A DNA stretch of 26,459 nucleotides from JACKBJ01 sp964549495 (lineage in GTDB: Bacteria; Chloroflexota; Anaerolineae; Epilineales; Epilineaceae). Location: the NCBI GenBank assembly GCA_964549495.1, contig CAZJWJ010000075.1:1-26459 (forward strand), in the 5' to 3' direction. Below the pieces are notes generated by a model. The model made no database searches, was not told the DNA's origin, and worked only from the letters and a program-made list of their open reading frames with translations. Position 1 is the first letter of the stretch. Each line of letters begins with the position of its first letter. Shown in pieces: positions 7,606 through 14,101 of the stretch. The translations under genes were made by a program, and so were the position numbers.

Positions 7606-10543
7606 CGGAGAGGATACCGCCGATCTCGGTGGCGATGCCCTCCAGATCCGCCGGCGCCTCGGCCTTGCGGTACCAGGTGGGCGGGTTGGCGAGAGCGGAG
7701 AGCAGCCCCTCGTCGGGAGGCTGGCTGGACTGGAGGTCGGGGGCGGGCGGTGCCGGCACGCCCAGTCGCTGGCTGGGCACGCCCAGGCCGGCGGTGAAGA
7801 TGCGCACGCCGCGCTCCCAGAGCCGCCAGGCCTCCCACATGGAATGCTGCCGGTCGGTGACGGGCGCGGCGACGGTGCCCGGCAGGCTGCGGCCGTGGAT
7901 GCGCTCGATCTGCTCGCGGTCGATGGTGCTGCCGGTGGCCAGGACCAGCACCTTGCCGGCCTCGGGCCGAGCGGCCGGCCCGAATAGCGCCTCGCCGCCG
8001 GCGCGCAGGCCGGCGCTGGTCCGCCCGTCGTAGCGCCGCTCGGGGTAGAACATGGGCGGCAGGCATTCGGTCGAGAGCGTGGAGAGGGCATCGCGCAGCT
8101 GCTGCACGTCGTCGGTCAGCGGGACGAGCAGGCGCGCCCCGTCCGGCTCGTCGTTGTAGCCGACCAGGGCCAGCCGGTCGGCCTCGATGCGCATCGCGTC
8201 GATCAAGGCGTTGCCGGCGGCTCGGGCGGCGGCCAGACGCTCGCCGCCCATCTGGCAGCTCTGGTCGACGGCCAGGACGATGTCCAGCGCATCCCAGGCC
8301 GGCCCGCAGGAGGCCGAGAGGGAAAGCTGGACCTCGGTGGTCTCGCCGAGGGCCAGGCGGATCGGTTCGGCCTGCTTGTCCGGCTGCACCTGGCAGGCAT
8401 CGCCGCGCGGATCGGGCGGCGGCGGTCCGGGCTGGTCCGGCTGGCGTTCGAAGACCAGGATGCGGTCGGCGTCCCCATCGGGGATCAGGACCCGTCCCAG
8501 GCTGTCGACGCTCAGGTCGCGGTAGCGACCCGGGCCGGCCTCGGCCGCCAGATCCCAGGCGGCCAGCATGCGCCCGCTGGTATCGTGCTTGAAGGCCCAG
8601 CCATCCGCCGAGAGCGTGAAGAGCGTCACTCCGTTCTCGTCCAGGCTGGCGCCGAGCGCCTCCAGCGGCCGGTTGCGCAGGCCCTCGAGCCGGACCGGGT
8701 CGATGTCGCGCCCGCGCGCGTCGAAGCCCAGGACCTCGCCATCGGCGGCCAGGACGCGCAGGTTGCCGCGGGTATCGTAGGCCAGATCGCGGAAGGCGCG
8801 GAAGGGGCTGTTGGCGCCGTTGAGGGAGACGGCTGCGATCAGCTGCTGCTCGCCCAGCGGGGGAATCGAGAGATCGCAGCCGACGTTGCAGGGCTGACCG
8901 CCGGTCTGGCGGAGGATCACCCGCTGCAGTCCACCGTCCAGGACGGCCTGGTTGCCCTCCACTGCCAGGGCGGTCAACCACCATCGGAAGTCGGGCTCGA
9001 GGTCGCCGGTCCGGTCGTTGCGACGCTGCAGCTGGCGATCGTCGAGGACGAGGCTCCGCCCCGGCGGGCAGCCGAGGAAGCAGCGGTGGCTCGTGGCTTG
9101 GACCTCGTTGCCCGTCAGGACCCGAGTGACCTCGACCTCGCTGAAGCCGCCCGCGACGTCGACACCCGGGCCGCCCCGGAATCGATTCCGCCCGTCATAC
9201 CAGGCGCCGTTCTCGCGATAGAGGCGCAAGAGACCCGAGCTGTCGAGGACGCGGGCGGCGCTGGGGTCCATGCTGGTATCGATGCGGATGGGATCGAAGA
9301 CGTTTCGCCAGGGCGGTCCGAGCTCGCAGGCGGAAGCGGGGAAGACGGTCTCGAAGCCGCGGCGGGGGCGGGCGACGATGCGGTCGTCGAAGCGCAGCTC
9401 GGAGGCGTAGCTGGAGAAGATCCCGTGCTCGAGGTGGACCGCGACGCGGCGGGTGCCCTCGTGCTGGGCCGGCACCGCGTCGTACTCGGCCGGGCAGCAT
9501 TGCGGGCTGGTGTTGCCACCGCATTGGTAGCAGCTGCAGCCCTCGCGCTCGACCAGGCGCAGCGCGGGCAGGGTTTCGGCAAAGCCGGTGTTGGCCCGGT
9601 AGCGCAAGAGACCCCGTTCGACCGCCACGTACATGTCGCCCCGCTCGTCCACGCCCACGTCGTAGGGCACGCCGCCCGGTTGACCCGAGTTGTCCAGGCG
9701 CAAGGTCGAGAGCGGCTGGCCCTGCAGGTCCCAGGTGTTGATCCGCTGATTGCCGCTGTCGGCGATGTGCAGCCGGCCGCCGGGCTCGACCGAGAGGCCC
9801 AGCGGGGTGTCGAGCCGGCCGGGCAGGCGTCCGTAGCCGCCCCAACTGTCCAGCCGGTTGCCGTCGGCGTCGAAGACCAAGATCTGGTGCCCCTCGGCGT
9901 CGGAGACGTAGACGCGGCCCTGGCGGTCGGCGGCGATGCCGCGCGGCAGGCCGGCATCGGGCCAGGCATCCACCCAGCGCAGGCCGAGGTCGAAGCCGGC
10001 CCAGTAGCGCTCGAGCACCGCCACACGGCGGTTTCCGGTATCGGCCACGTAGATCCGGTCGCCGCCGGGCACGATGGCCACGTCCTCCGGGGCGCGCAGC
10101 TGTCCGTCGTCCGATCCCAATGATCCCAACTGACCCTTGAGGCCACTGTTGAGTCCGTAGACCGAGATCCGATGGTTGCCCCGCTCGGCCACCAGGATCA
10201 GGCCGTCGTCGGCCACGTCCAGACCTTCGGGGTGGTGGAGCTTGGGGTAGGGCGGCGGGCTCTGCCAGGTGGTGGCCAGAATGTAGCGTTCGGGCAGTGT
10301 GGCCGGGGGGATGGACTGGGCCGGGGAGTTCGGCGACGTCGGCCCGTTCGAGCTAGCCGGGTCGACGTCGATCGGGCGGGCGAGGCCTTCGGCGGCAGCC
10401 GCCAAGAGCAGCAGGCCGGCCAGGGCCATGCCCGCGGCCAGGATCGAGGCCCTGCGGGCGGCACCGGGGCGCGGGCCTGGACGGGTAGGGCGCGAGCCCT
10501 CGGGGTCGAGGCCGACGGGGGAGCGAGGCATGTACCAGGTCAT
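6581..10543 (-). CDS. Propeller/double-vWA secreted protein with Cys-rich insert (1320 aa)
   Basis: The start is the ATG at 10543 (an ATG at 10531 is possible); neither has a clear ribosome site. An Arg-rich n-region and hydrophobic core (ILAAGMALAGLLLLAAAAEG) form a signal peptide. NHL-type propeller repeats fill about 70-700 (IYVADTGNRRVAVL, VYVSDAEGHQILVFD, LHIADSGNQRINTW). Unlike its paralogue, this propeller has Cys-rich loops (CSCYQC then CC at about 9545-9480, plus later CFLGC and CNVGC), suggesting disulfides. An inner vWA (about 750-970) has a weakened metal motif, D-Q-S-C-Q. A Pro/Thr linker (about 1085-1131) and LYLPILY precede an intact vWA with DTSSS, GTRID and LLTDG. It starts 21 bp after a PIN toxin gene, so read-through from the toxin-antitoxin promoter is possible. 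Function is inferred as cell-surface binding. Confidence 0.9.
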   Translation of the reverse strand: MTWYMPRSPVGLDPEGSRPTRPGPRPGAARRASILAAGMALAGLLLLAAAAEGLARPIDVDPASSNGPTSPNSPAQSIPPATLPERYILATTWQSPPPYPKLHHPEGLDVADDGLILVAERGNHRISVYGLNSGLKGQLGSLGSDDGQLRAPEDVAIVPGGDRIYVADTGNRRVAVLERYWAGFDLGLRWVDAWPDAGLPRGIAADRQGRVYVSDAEGHQILVFDADGNRLDSWGGYGRLPGRLDTPLGLSVEPGGRLHIADSGNQRINTWDLQGQPLSTLRLDNSGQPGGVPYDVGVDERGDMYVAVERGLLRYRANTGFAETLPALRLVEREGCSCYQCGGNTSPQCCPAEYDAVPAQHEGTRRVAVHLEHGIFSSYASELRFDDRIVARPRRGFETVFPASACELGPPWRNVFDPIRIDTSMDPSAARVLDSSGLLRLYRENGAWYDGRNRFRGGPGVDVAGGFSEVEVTRVLTGNEVQATSHRCFLGCPPGRSLVLDDRQLQRRNDRTGDLEPDFRWWLTALAVEGNQAVLDGGLQRVILRQTGGQPCNVGCDLSIPPLGEQQLIAAVSLNGANSPFRAFRDLAYDTRGNLRVLAADGEVLGFDARGRDIDPVRLEGLRNRPLEALGASLDENGVTLFTLSADGWAFKHDTSGRMLAAWDLAAEAGPGRYRDLSVDSLGRVLIPDGDADRILVFERQPDQPGPPPPDPRGDACQVQPDKQAEPIRLALGETTEVQLSLSASCGPAWDALDIVLAVDQSCQMGGERLAAARAAGNALIDAMRIEADRLALVGYNDEPDGARLLVPLTDDVQQLRDALSTLSTECLPPMFYPERRYDGRTSAGLRAGGEALFGPAARPEAGKVLVLATGSTIDREQIERIHGRSLPGTVAAPVTDRQHSMWEAWRLWERGVRIFTAGLGVPSQRLGVPAPPAPDLQSSQPPDEGLLSALANPPTWYRKAEAPADLEGIATEIGGILSDRSLLQSLVITDRVPINMRLLAASVRPPATILPNPDPASSALIRWDLAPVPLGAAPPVLSYQLEPLETGRHPTNVDAAAVYTDGLDYPGRVLFPVPEVEVIGPTQTPPPSPSPEASATPLPGITPSPSPSPTLLPTATPRPTGIPIPLYLPILYREQCVPKAQPVDVALVIDTSSSMAGAKLDAAREAARNFIDLLEPTRDRAAVVGFDSDARLAQALTSDRAALDRALSSLAPAVGTRIDLGLWTALGELTGANRRPTADRVIVLLTDGRPQLGTEPAMRTAAQLARDVGVATHVIGLGSDVLPGVLRDIAGTEERVYLAPDEAALAAIYREIARLIPCR

Positions 10544-10564
10544 GACGCAGCGGCCGGCGCTTCG

Positions 10565-10993
10565 TTACGGCGGGAGCGTCTCCGGGATCGTGGCCGAGGG
10601 CAAGCAGTCGACTCCGCGCAGCTCGAAGTGACGGTCGAAGACGAAGGCTACACGCACTGGACCACTCTGCAGGATGGCCAGGCTGCTGCAATCGACCAGG
10701 CTGAGCCGTCGCTCGTTGGCTGCCAGCACCTGCGTCGCGGCCGAGATGTGGAGATCCTGCTCGACCCAGATGACGTCCAGCAAGGGAAAGACATCGGTGT
10801 GGAAGACCCTGAAGGCATCCAATCCAAGCCGACGCTGCACGAGTGCCAAGGTCTCGACCAGGACATAGCTGCTAGTCACCAAGTCGTGCCCGCCCTCGAG
10901 CAGAGCCTGCCAGATCCTCAGCGCCTCCGGGTGCCTGTGCTCATCGGCATCGAGAACGGCCAGCCACGCCGACGTGTCCACGAAGACCTTCAC
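10565..10993 (-). CDS. vapC: VapC-family PIN-domain toxin (ribonuclease)
   Basis: A 142-residue PIN domain, a usual VapC length. The four conserved acidic residues of the Mg2+-dependent active site are visible: D6 (VDTSAWLA), E47 (VLVETLAL), D101 (LSLVDCSS) and D120 (VFDRHF). VapC toxins cleave RNA, often tRNA or rRNA, and are held inactive by their cognate antitoxin; that is family knowledge, and the target here is unknown. The start is a GTG at 10993 that overlaps the antitoxin stop by four bases (GTGA), showing translational coupling. A vWA surface-protein gene begins 21 bp after its TAA. Confidence 0.9.
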   Translation of the reverse strand: MKVFVDTSAWLAVLDADEHRHPEALRIWQALLEGGHDLVTSSYVLVETLALVQRRLGLDAFRVFHTDVFPLLDVIWVEQDLHISAATQVLAANERRLSLVDCSSLAILQSGPVRVAFVFDRHFELRGVDCLPSATIPETLPP

Positions 10994-11238
10994 GCTTCGA
11001 ACGCTGCTTCCAGGTGGCGATCGTGATCCTCGCCCAGATCGTCACAGCCCGAGGCAAAGCGCCCGGCGGCGGCAAGCGCGCGTCGACGCATCTCCGCATC
11101 GGAAAGCTCCCGACGGGCAGCGAGCAGCAAGTCGACCCCACGCCTCACAAGCCCCGCGACCGACTCGCCCTGCACTTCCGAGAGGCTGCGCAGTCGTTCC
11201 ATCTGCTCTTCGGTGAGCTGCACTTGTGTCCTGACCAT
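10990..11238 (-). CDS. vapB: Ribbon-helix-helix antitoxin (VapB type)
   Basis: An 82-residue protein. Residues 1-40 (MVRTQVQLTEEQMERLRSLS, then VAGLVRRGVDLLL) fit a CopG/Arc-type ribbon-helix-helix: one beta strand and two helices that dimerise to bind DNA. The charged C-terminal half would wrap the toxin. The start is well supported: GGAGGTGA lies six bases before the ATG. Order (antitoxin first), overlap with the PIN gene and a palindrome immediately upstream fit an autoregulated type II toxin-antitoxin operon. The closest antitoxin subtype cannot be named from sequence alone. Confidence 0.88.
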   Translation of the reverse strand: MVRTQVQLTEEQMERLRSLSEVQGESVAGLVRRGVDLLLAARRELSDAEMRRRALAAAGRFASGCDDLGEDHDRHLEAAFEA

Positions 11239-11254
11239 GGTTCACCTCCGTCGT

Positions 11255-11295
11255 GATGCCAACATGATAGCAGATTTTGCCATCATGCTGACATC
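11255..11295 (-). promoter_or_regulatory. Palindromic operator overlapping the toxin-antitoxin promoter
   Basis: On the minus strand, GATGTCAGCATGATGGCA and TGCTATCATGTTGGCATC form an inverted repeat, 15 of 18 positions matching, around a 5-nt spacer. An extended -10 element (TGCTATCAT, 11272-11264) lies inside the right arm, about 25 bp before the antitoxin ATG. No good -35 is seen. A dimeric antitoxin bound here would cover the promoter, the usual autorepression arrangement. Confidence 0.75.
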
Positions 11296-11304
11296 GTGGA
11301 TGGG

Positions 11305-11424
11305 CTACTCGTCGCCTTCATCGACCACCTGGCGTGCGGTCTGGAGGAGATCCCCGATTCGAAGGACCCCCGCCCAACGGTCGAGATAAGCCCCGTCCAG
11401 GTCACCTCGGGTCTTTGGGCCCAT
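11305..11424 (-). pseudogene. Remnant of a nucleotidyltransferase-like gene (C-terminal tail)
   Basis: A 39-residue open frame starts at an ATG inside the end of the 95-residue gene and ends at 11305. Its sequence, DLDGAYLDRWAGVLRIGDLL, resembles the last helix of small nucleotidyltransferase-like proteins, which in my recollection end with a similar Asp-Leu-x-x-x-Tyr-Leu-x-x-Trp-Ala pattern. Such proteins often follow a short helical gene like the one next door. The simplest reading is an internal deletion that left the start and the tail. No database check was possible; a short functional peptide is an alternative. Confidence 0.4.
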
Positions 11425-11689
11425 AGGCCGACTCCGCCAGCTCCTCGCCGAGCAGGATGTCCGCCAGCAGGCGCCGCCGCTGCGCGTCGCTCAGATCCGG
11501 GTGGCGTCGCTCCAGACCGCGGAGGGCCAGGCGTCGCGTATCCTGGCAGAGCGCGGCCACCATCCGCAGCCGATCGCGGGGAGAGCGCCGACGAAGACCT
11601 TCGAGCAGGCGCTGCTCGGTCTCGGCATCCGTGTCATCGAAGAGGCGTGTTCGATGCGGGCTCTGTCGGATTGGCGCTGGTGTGCTCAT
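11402..11689 (-). CDS. Small helical protein of unknown function (95 aa)
   Basis: Not assigned to a named family. It is strongly charged and predicted all-helical: an Asp/Glu-rich N-terminal stretch (LFDDTDAETEQRLLEGLRRR), then SPRDRLRMVAAL and a C-terminal RRRLLADILLGEELAESAYG. This pattern recalls short proteins that accompany nucleotidyltransferase-like genes (x-R-x-x-S/T-P-x-x-R-L-x-x, then R-R-R-L-A-x-x-x-x-G-x-x-L-x-x-x-A-F/Y-G). The expected partner is only a fragment here. The start is the ATG at 11689; the ribosome site is weak (GAATGAG). It may be an orphan of a once two-gene module. Confidence 0.6.
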   Translation of the reverse strand: MSTPAPIRQSPHRTRLFDDTDAETEQRLLEGLRRRSPRDRLRMVAALCQDTRRLALRGLERRHPDLSDAQRRRLLADILLGEELAESAYGPKDPR

Positions 11690-11701
11690 GATCTCATTCT
11701 A

Positions 11702-11726
11702 GGTCACCGTCGCCCCAACGGCGACC
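11702..11726 (-). terminator. Hairpin without a U-tract, possible terminator
   Basis: GGTCACCGT at 11702-11710 pairs with ACGGCGACC at 11718-11726 (8 Watson-Crick pairs and one wobble or mismatch depending on strand) around a 7-nt loop. It is downstream of the dehydrogenase remnant and the vWA gene in the minus direction. No T-run follows, so intrinsic termination is uncertain. Confidence 0.4.
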
Positions 11727-11743
11727 GATCACCCATGGTCCGC

Positions 11744-11821
11744 TCACAACAGTCCCGGGTAGCTTCCGCCATCCACCTGGAGCATGACGCCGTTGACGTA
11801 GCTGGACGCCGGCGAGCAGGC
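11744..11821 (-). pseudogene. C-terminal tail of a lost short-chain dehydrogenase/reductase
   Basis: The minus-strand frame ending at 11744 reads SPASSYVNGVMLQVDGGSYP then GLL and stop. This matches the universal C-terminus of classical SDR enzymes (A-S-x-Y-V-N/T-G-x-x-L-x-V-D-G-G). Nothing upstream continues the fold: the vWA gene's stop codon lies about 15-20 bp before the recognisable part. The rest of the enzyme was evidently replaced when the vWA gene arrived. Confidence 0.75.
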
Positions 11822-11835
11822 TCGCTTGGCGCGGA

Positions 11836-13326
11836 TCACGGCCACCGTGGTCGACAGGGGATCTCGTAGGCGATGCGCTGGTAGATGCCAACCAGGTCCG
11901 ACGTGTCGGGCGCGATATAGAACCATGCGCGCCGATCGGCTACCGACTCCAACAGGCGGGCATCCAGATCGCGGCCCAGGCCGATGGTGAATACCTGGAT
12001 GAGATCCGCCTTGACCGCGTCGGCCTCGGCCAGCACCGCATCGGGCGTCGTACCCGTGGGCCGACCGTCGGTCAATAGGATCAAGACCGCGTTGTTCTCG
12101 GGCTTGCGCGCCGAGAACTGCAGCTGCTGGCGAGCCAGCGCCAAACCCAGGTCGATGCGCGTGCCCAAATCGTGCTCGAGCCCGTCGAGCGCGGCCGAGA
12201 CCTCGGCGATGTCACCACCGAGCGGGGCCAGCACGCGGGCGGTCTGGTTGAATTGGATCAGGCCGGCCTGATCACGACCGGACTGCATCTGCCCCAGGAA
12301 GCTGCGCGCCGCCTCCCGTGCTGCCTCCAACTTGGTCGGACCTCCCTGCGAGGTGGCCTCGGCCATGCTGCTCGAGCTGTCGATGACCAAGACGACGTCT
12401 GCACCGCGGTAATCGGGACCGCAGGGCTCGGTCCTGAGCAGGATCGGTAGGTAGACCGTCCCGGGCACTGAGGTGGGCGTCGGCTCGGGAAGGAGCGTGG
12501 CCGATGGGATGGCCAACACGGTCGGCGTCGTCGTGGACTCGGGCACGGGCGTCGATGTCGGCTGGTCGACCGGCAAGCGGTAGCTCAGCAGGGCCGTGAC
12601 GGACAGGCGAGAGATGTCGACCATGCCATGCGGTCGAGCCGGAGCCGAGAAGTCCGTCGATCCAGTGTTGTTGACCCAGAAGGTCAACACGTTTCGTTGC
12701 CCGGGCAGGAAGAGCGAGGGCTCGTCGAGGACGAGCGGACCCTGCGCCAGGCTGCGGAAGACATGCCGCGTGACCCGCCCACCATCATCCTCCATGATCC
12801 CGGCCGTCGGGCTCGAAGCGCGACTCGAGAAGCCGCCGATCTCGCGGTCGTTGACCAAGAGCACCAGGCGATCGTCGGCCCCCATACCCTCCGCGCTCAA
12901 GCGCAGGTCGGTGGCCGCTGCCGGCAGGTCGAAGGCGTAGAAGTAGAACTCGACGCCCTGGTAGTCGGGCATGTCGTCCGGCACGTCCGGCCCGTAGTCC
13001 GTATTGGACCAGCAGCGGCCCCATCCCATGAGGCAATTGGCCAGCTCATGCTTGCCGATCCAGAGCCCGTGACCGCCATCCGATGTGGTGTGGCTTGGAT
13101 ACCGTGGATCCGTGTATCGTCCACTGAAGTTCCAGGTGAAGCGCGAATCCGCCTCGCCCTCGCCCAGGTCCGTTCCACGGGCACCGGTCGTGATCGACTG
13201 GGTCACGACCTCCGTCTGCTGTGGAAGCGAACGCGCCTCCGCTCCGGGCCCATTCGACATGGCCGCGGCCGCCAGCAACAAGGCCGCCGGCAGCAGAAGC
13301 ATGAACAAGCTGGTCCTGAACTTCAT
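11836..13326 (-). CDS. Secreted vWA-domain protein (496 aa)
   Basis: The start is the ATG at 13326 with GGAG about six bases upstream. A signal peptide (MKFRTSLFMLLLPAALLLAA) is followed by a beta-rich N-terminal domain (about 45-250) with DYQGVEFYFYAFDLP and LVLLVNDREIGGF, resembling a carbohydrate-binding or galactose-binding jelly roll. A Pro/Thr/Ser linker (about 255-290) ends in VYLPILLRTEPC, followed by a C-terminal vWA domain with an intact metal site (DSSSS, GTRID, LLTDG). That vWA is very similar to the C-terminus of the 2274-residue protein (both end EIPCRP-x-WP). Unlike its neighbours it has no propeller and no second vWA. It is divergent from the gene at 13509 with 182 bp between. 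Its stop is almost fused to a dehydrogenase remnant. A role in binding extracellular ligands is inferred. Confidence 0.9.
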   Translation of the reverse strand: MKFRTSLFMLLLPAALLLAAAAMSNGPGAEARSLPQQTEVVTQSITTGARGTDLGEGEADSRFTWNFSGRYTDPRYPSHTTSDGGHGLWIGKHELANCLMGWGRCWSNTDYGPDVPDDMPDYQGVEFYFYAFDLPAAATDLRLSAEGMGADDRLVLLVNDREIGGFSSRASSPTAGIMEDDGGRVTRHVFRSLAQGPLVLDEPSLFLPGQRNVLTFWVNNTGSTDFSAPARPHGMVDISRLSVTALLSYRLPVDQPTSTPVPESTTTPTVLAIPSATLLPEPTPTSVPGTVYLPILLRTEPCGPDYRGADVVLVIDSSSSMAEATSQGGPTKLEAAREAARSFLGQMQSGRDQAGLIQFNQTARVLAPLGGDIAEVSAALDGLEHDLGTRIDLGLALARQQLQFSARKPENNAVLILLTDGRPTGTTPDAVLAEADAVKADLIQVFTIGLGRDLDARLLESVADRRAWFYIAPDTSDLVGIYQRIAYEIPCRPRWP

Positions 13327-13508
13327 CGAGAGCTCCTCGTTCGGTATCGTTCCGCTCTGTTGGGTCCCTGTCTTGACTTCCTGGACGGTACGAGTCGAGG
13401 AAGGCTTTCATTCGGACCCGAGTTGACCTCTGTGTGGTCGGGTTGCCGACCGCGACCCGATGACGGCAGCCGATCGAGCACTGGCAACCAGCTCAGGAGC
13501 GCCTCCAG

Positions 13509-14006
13509 ATGACAGAACACTTCGACTTCTGCTTCGGTGACGAAAAGGCCGGCTACCAGGTCTACGAACGCCGGCCCGATCGCATCGCCTGGCACACGCG
13601 CTTTCGCCTGGACGACGAGGAGATCGAGGCCAGCCACGAAGTCGAGCTCGCCGACGGGCGGGTCACGCGCTTTCGCGCCGATGGCGGGGACTGGATCGAT
13701 GCGTCCGCAGTTCCGGATGACGCGATGCCGACCGCTGGCGTCACGCTCCTGCTCGAGCGCATGGATGCCGAGGATCTCGATGTGCTGGACTATCCGGCCG
13801 TCGACGAATCCACCGGTGAGATGCTCGGACCGACCCGCTTGCGCCGCAAGGGCGGTTGGATCGTCGAGGAACGTGATGGCGAGGAGCAGCGTCGCTTCCA
13901 AACAGAAGACGGCCGGCTCCTCCGCGCGGACTGGGGCGGCCCGATCGCCAGCCGGCAGCCCGACGAACGGGCCGCCCGAGCGGGCTCACCTTACGCGCTC
14001 GACTAG
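13509..14006 (+). CDS. Cytoplasmic protein of unknown function (165 aa)
   Basis: Not recognised. It is acidic, with no signal peptide or membrane segment. The N-terminal half (YQVYERRPDRIAWHTRFRLD, then EIEASHEVELADGRVTRFRA) has the alternating pattern of an antiparallel beta barrel or cradle, like lipid-binding or periplasmic beta domains. A later part (GPTRLRRKGGWIVEERDGEE) continues it. AGGAG lies nine bases before the ATG. Codon use is GC3-rich as in the neighbours. It is the only supported plus-strand gene, divergent from the 496-residue vWA gene and convergent with the giant propeller gene. An antisense open frame covers part of it but has no domain and lacks a good start. Confidence 0.65.
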   Translation: MTEHFDFCFGDEKAGYQVYERRPDRIAWHTRFRLDDEEIEASHEVELADGRVTRFRADGGDWIDASAVPDDAMPTAGVTLLLERMDAEDLDVLDYPAVDESTGEMLGPTRLRRKGGWIVEERDGEEQRRFQTEDGRLLRADWGGPIASRQPDERAARAGSPYALD

Positions 14007-14101
14007 ACGGCGCTCGATTCGACCGTGTCTGCCGCTGATACCTCGAGCACCGCACGACATCGCTACCCCATCCGTCCGCGACCGAGCCCTCGAAGCCGCG
14101 A

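Noticed and set aside
11744..11926. A 60-residue intact gene on the minus strand
   Set aside because: Its N-terminal half is the out-of-frame end of the vWA gene; only the last ~25 residues are meaningful, as an SDR remnant.
13327..13508. Defined promoters in the divergent intergenic region
   Set aside because: TTGAC-like hexamers exist but none has a convincing -10 at proper spacing, so no site is called.
13323..13901. 192-residue minus-strand gene opposite the small plus-strand gene
   Set aside because: Its start lacks a ribosome site, it overlaps the vWA start region, and it has no recognisable pattern, while the plus-strand frame has a ribosome site and a plausible beta-rich protein.
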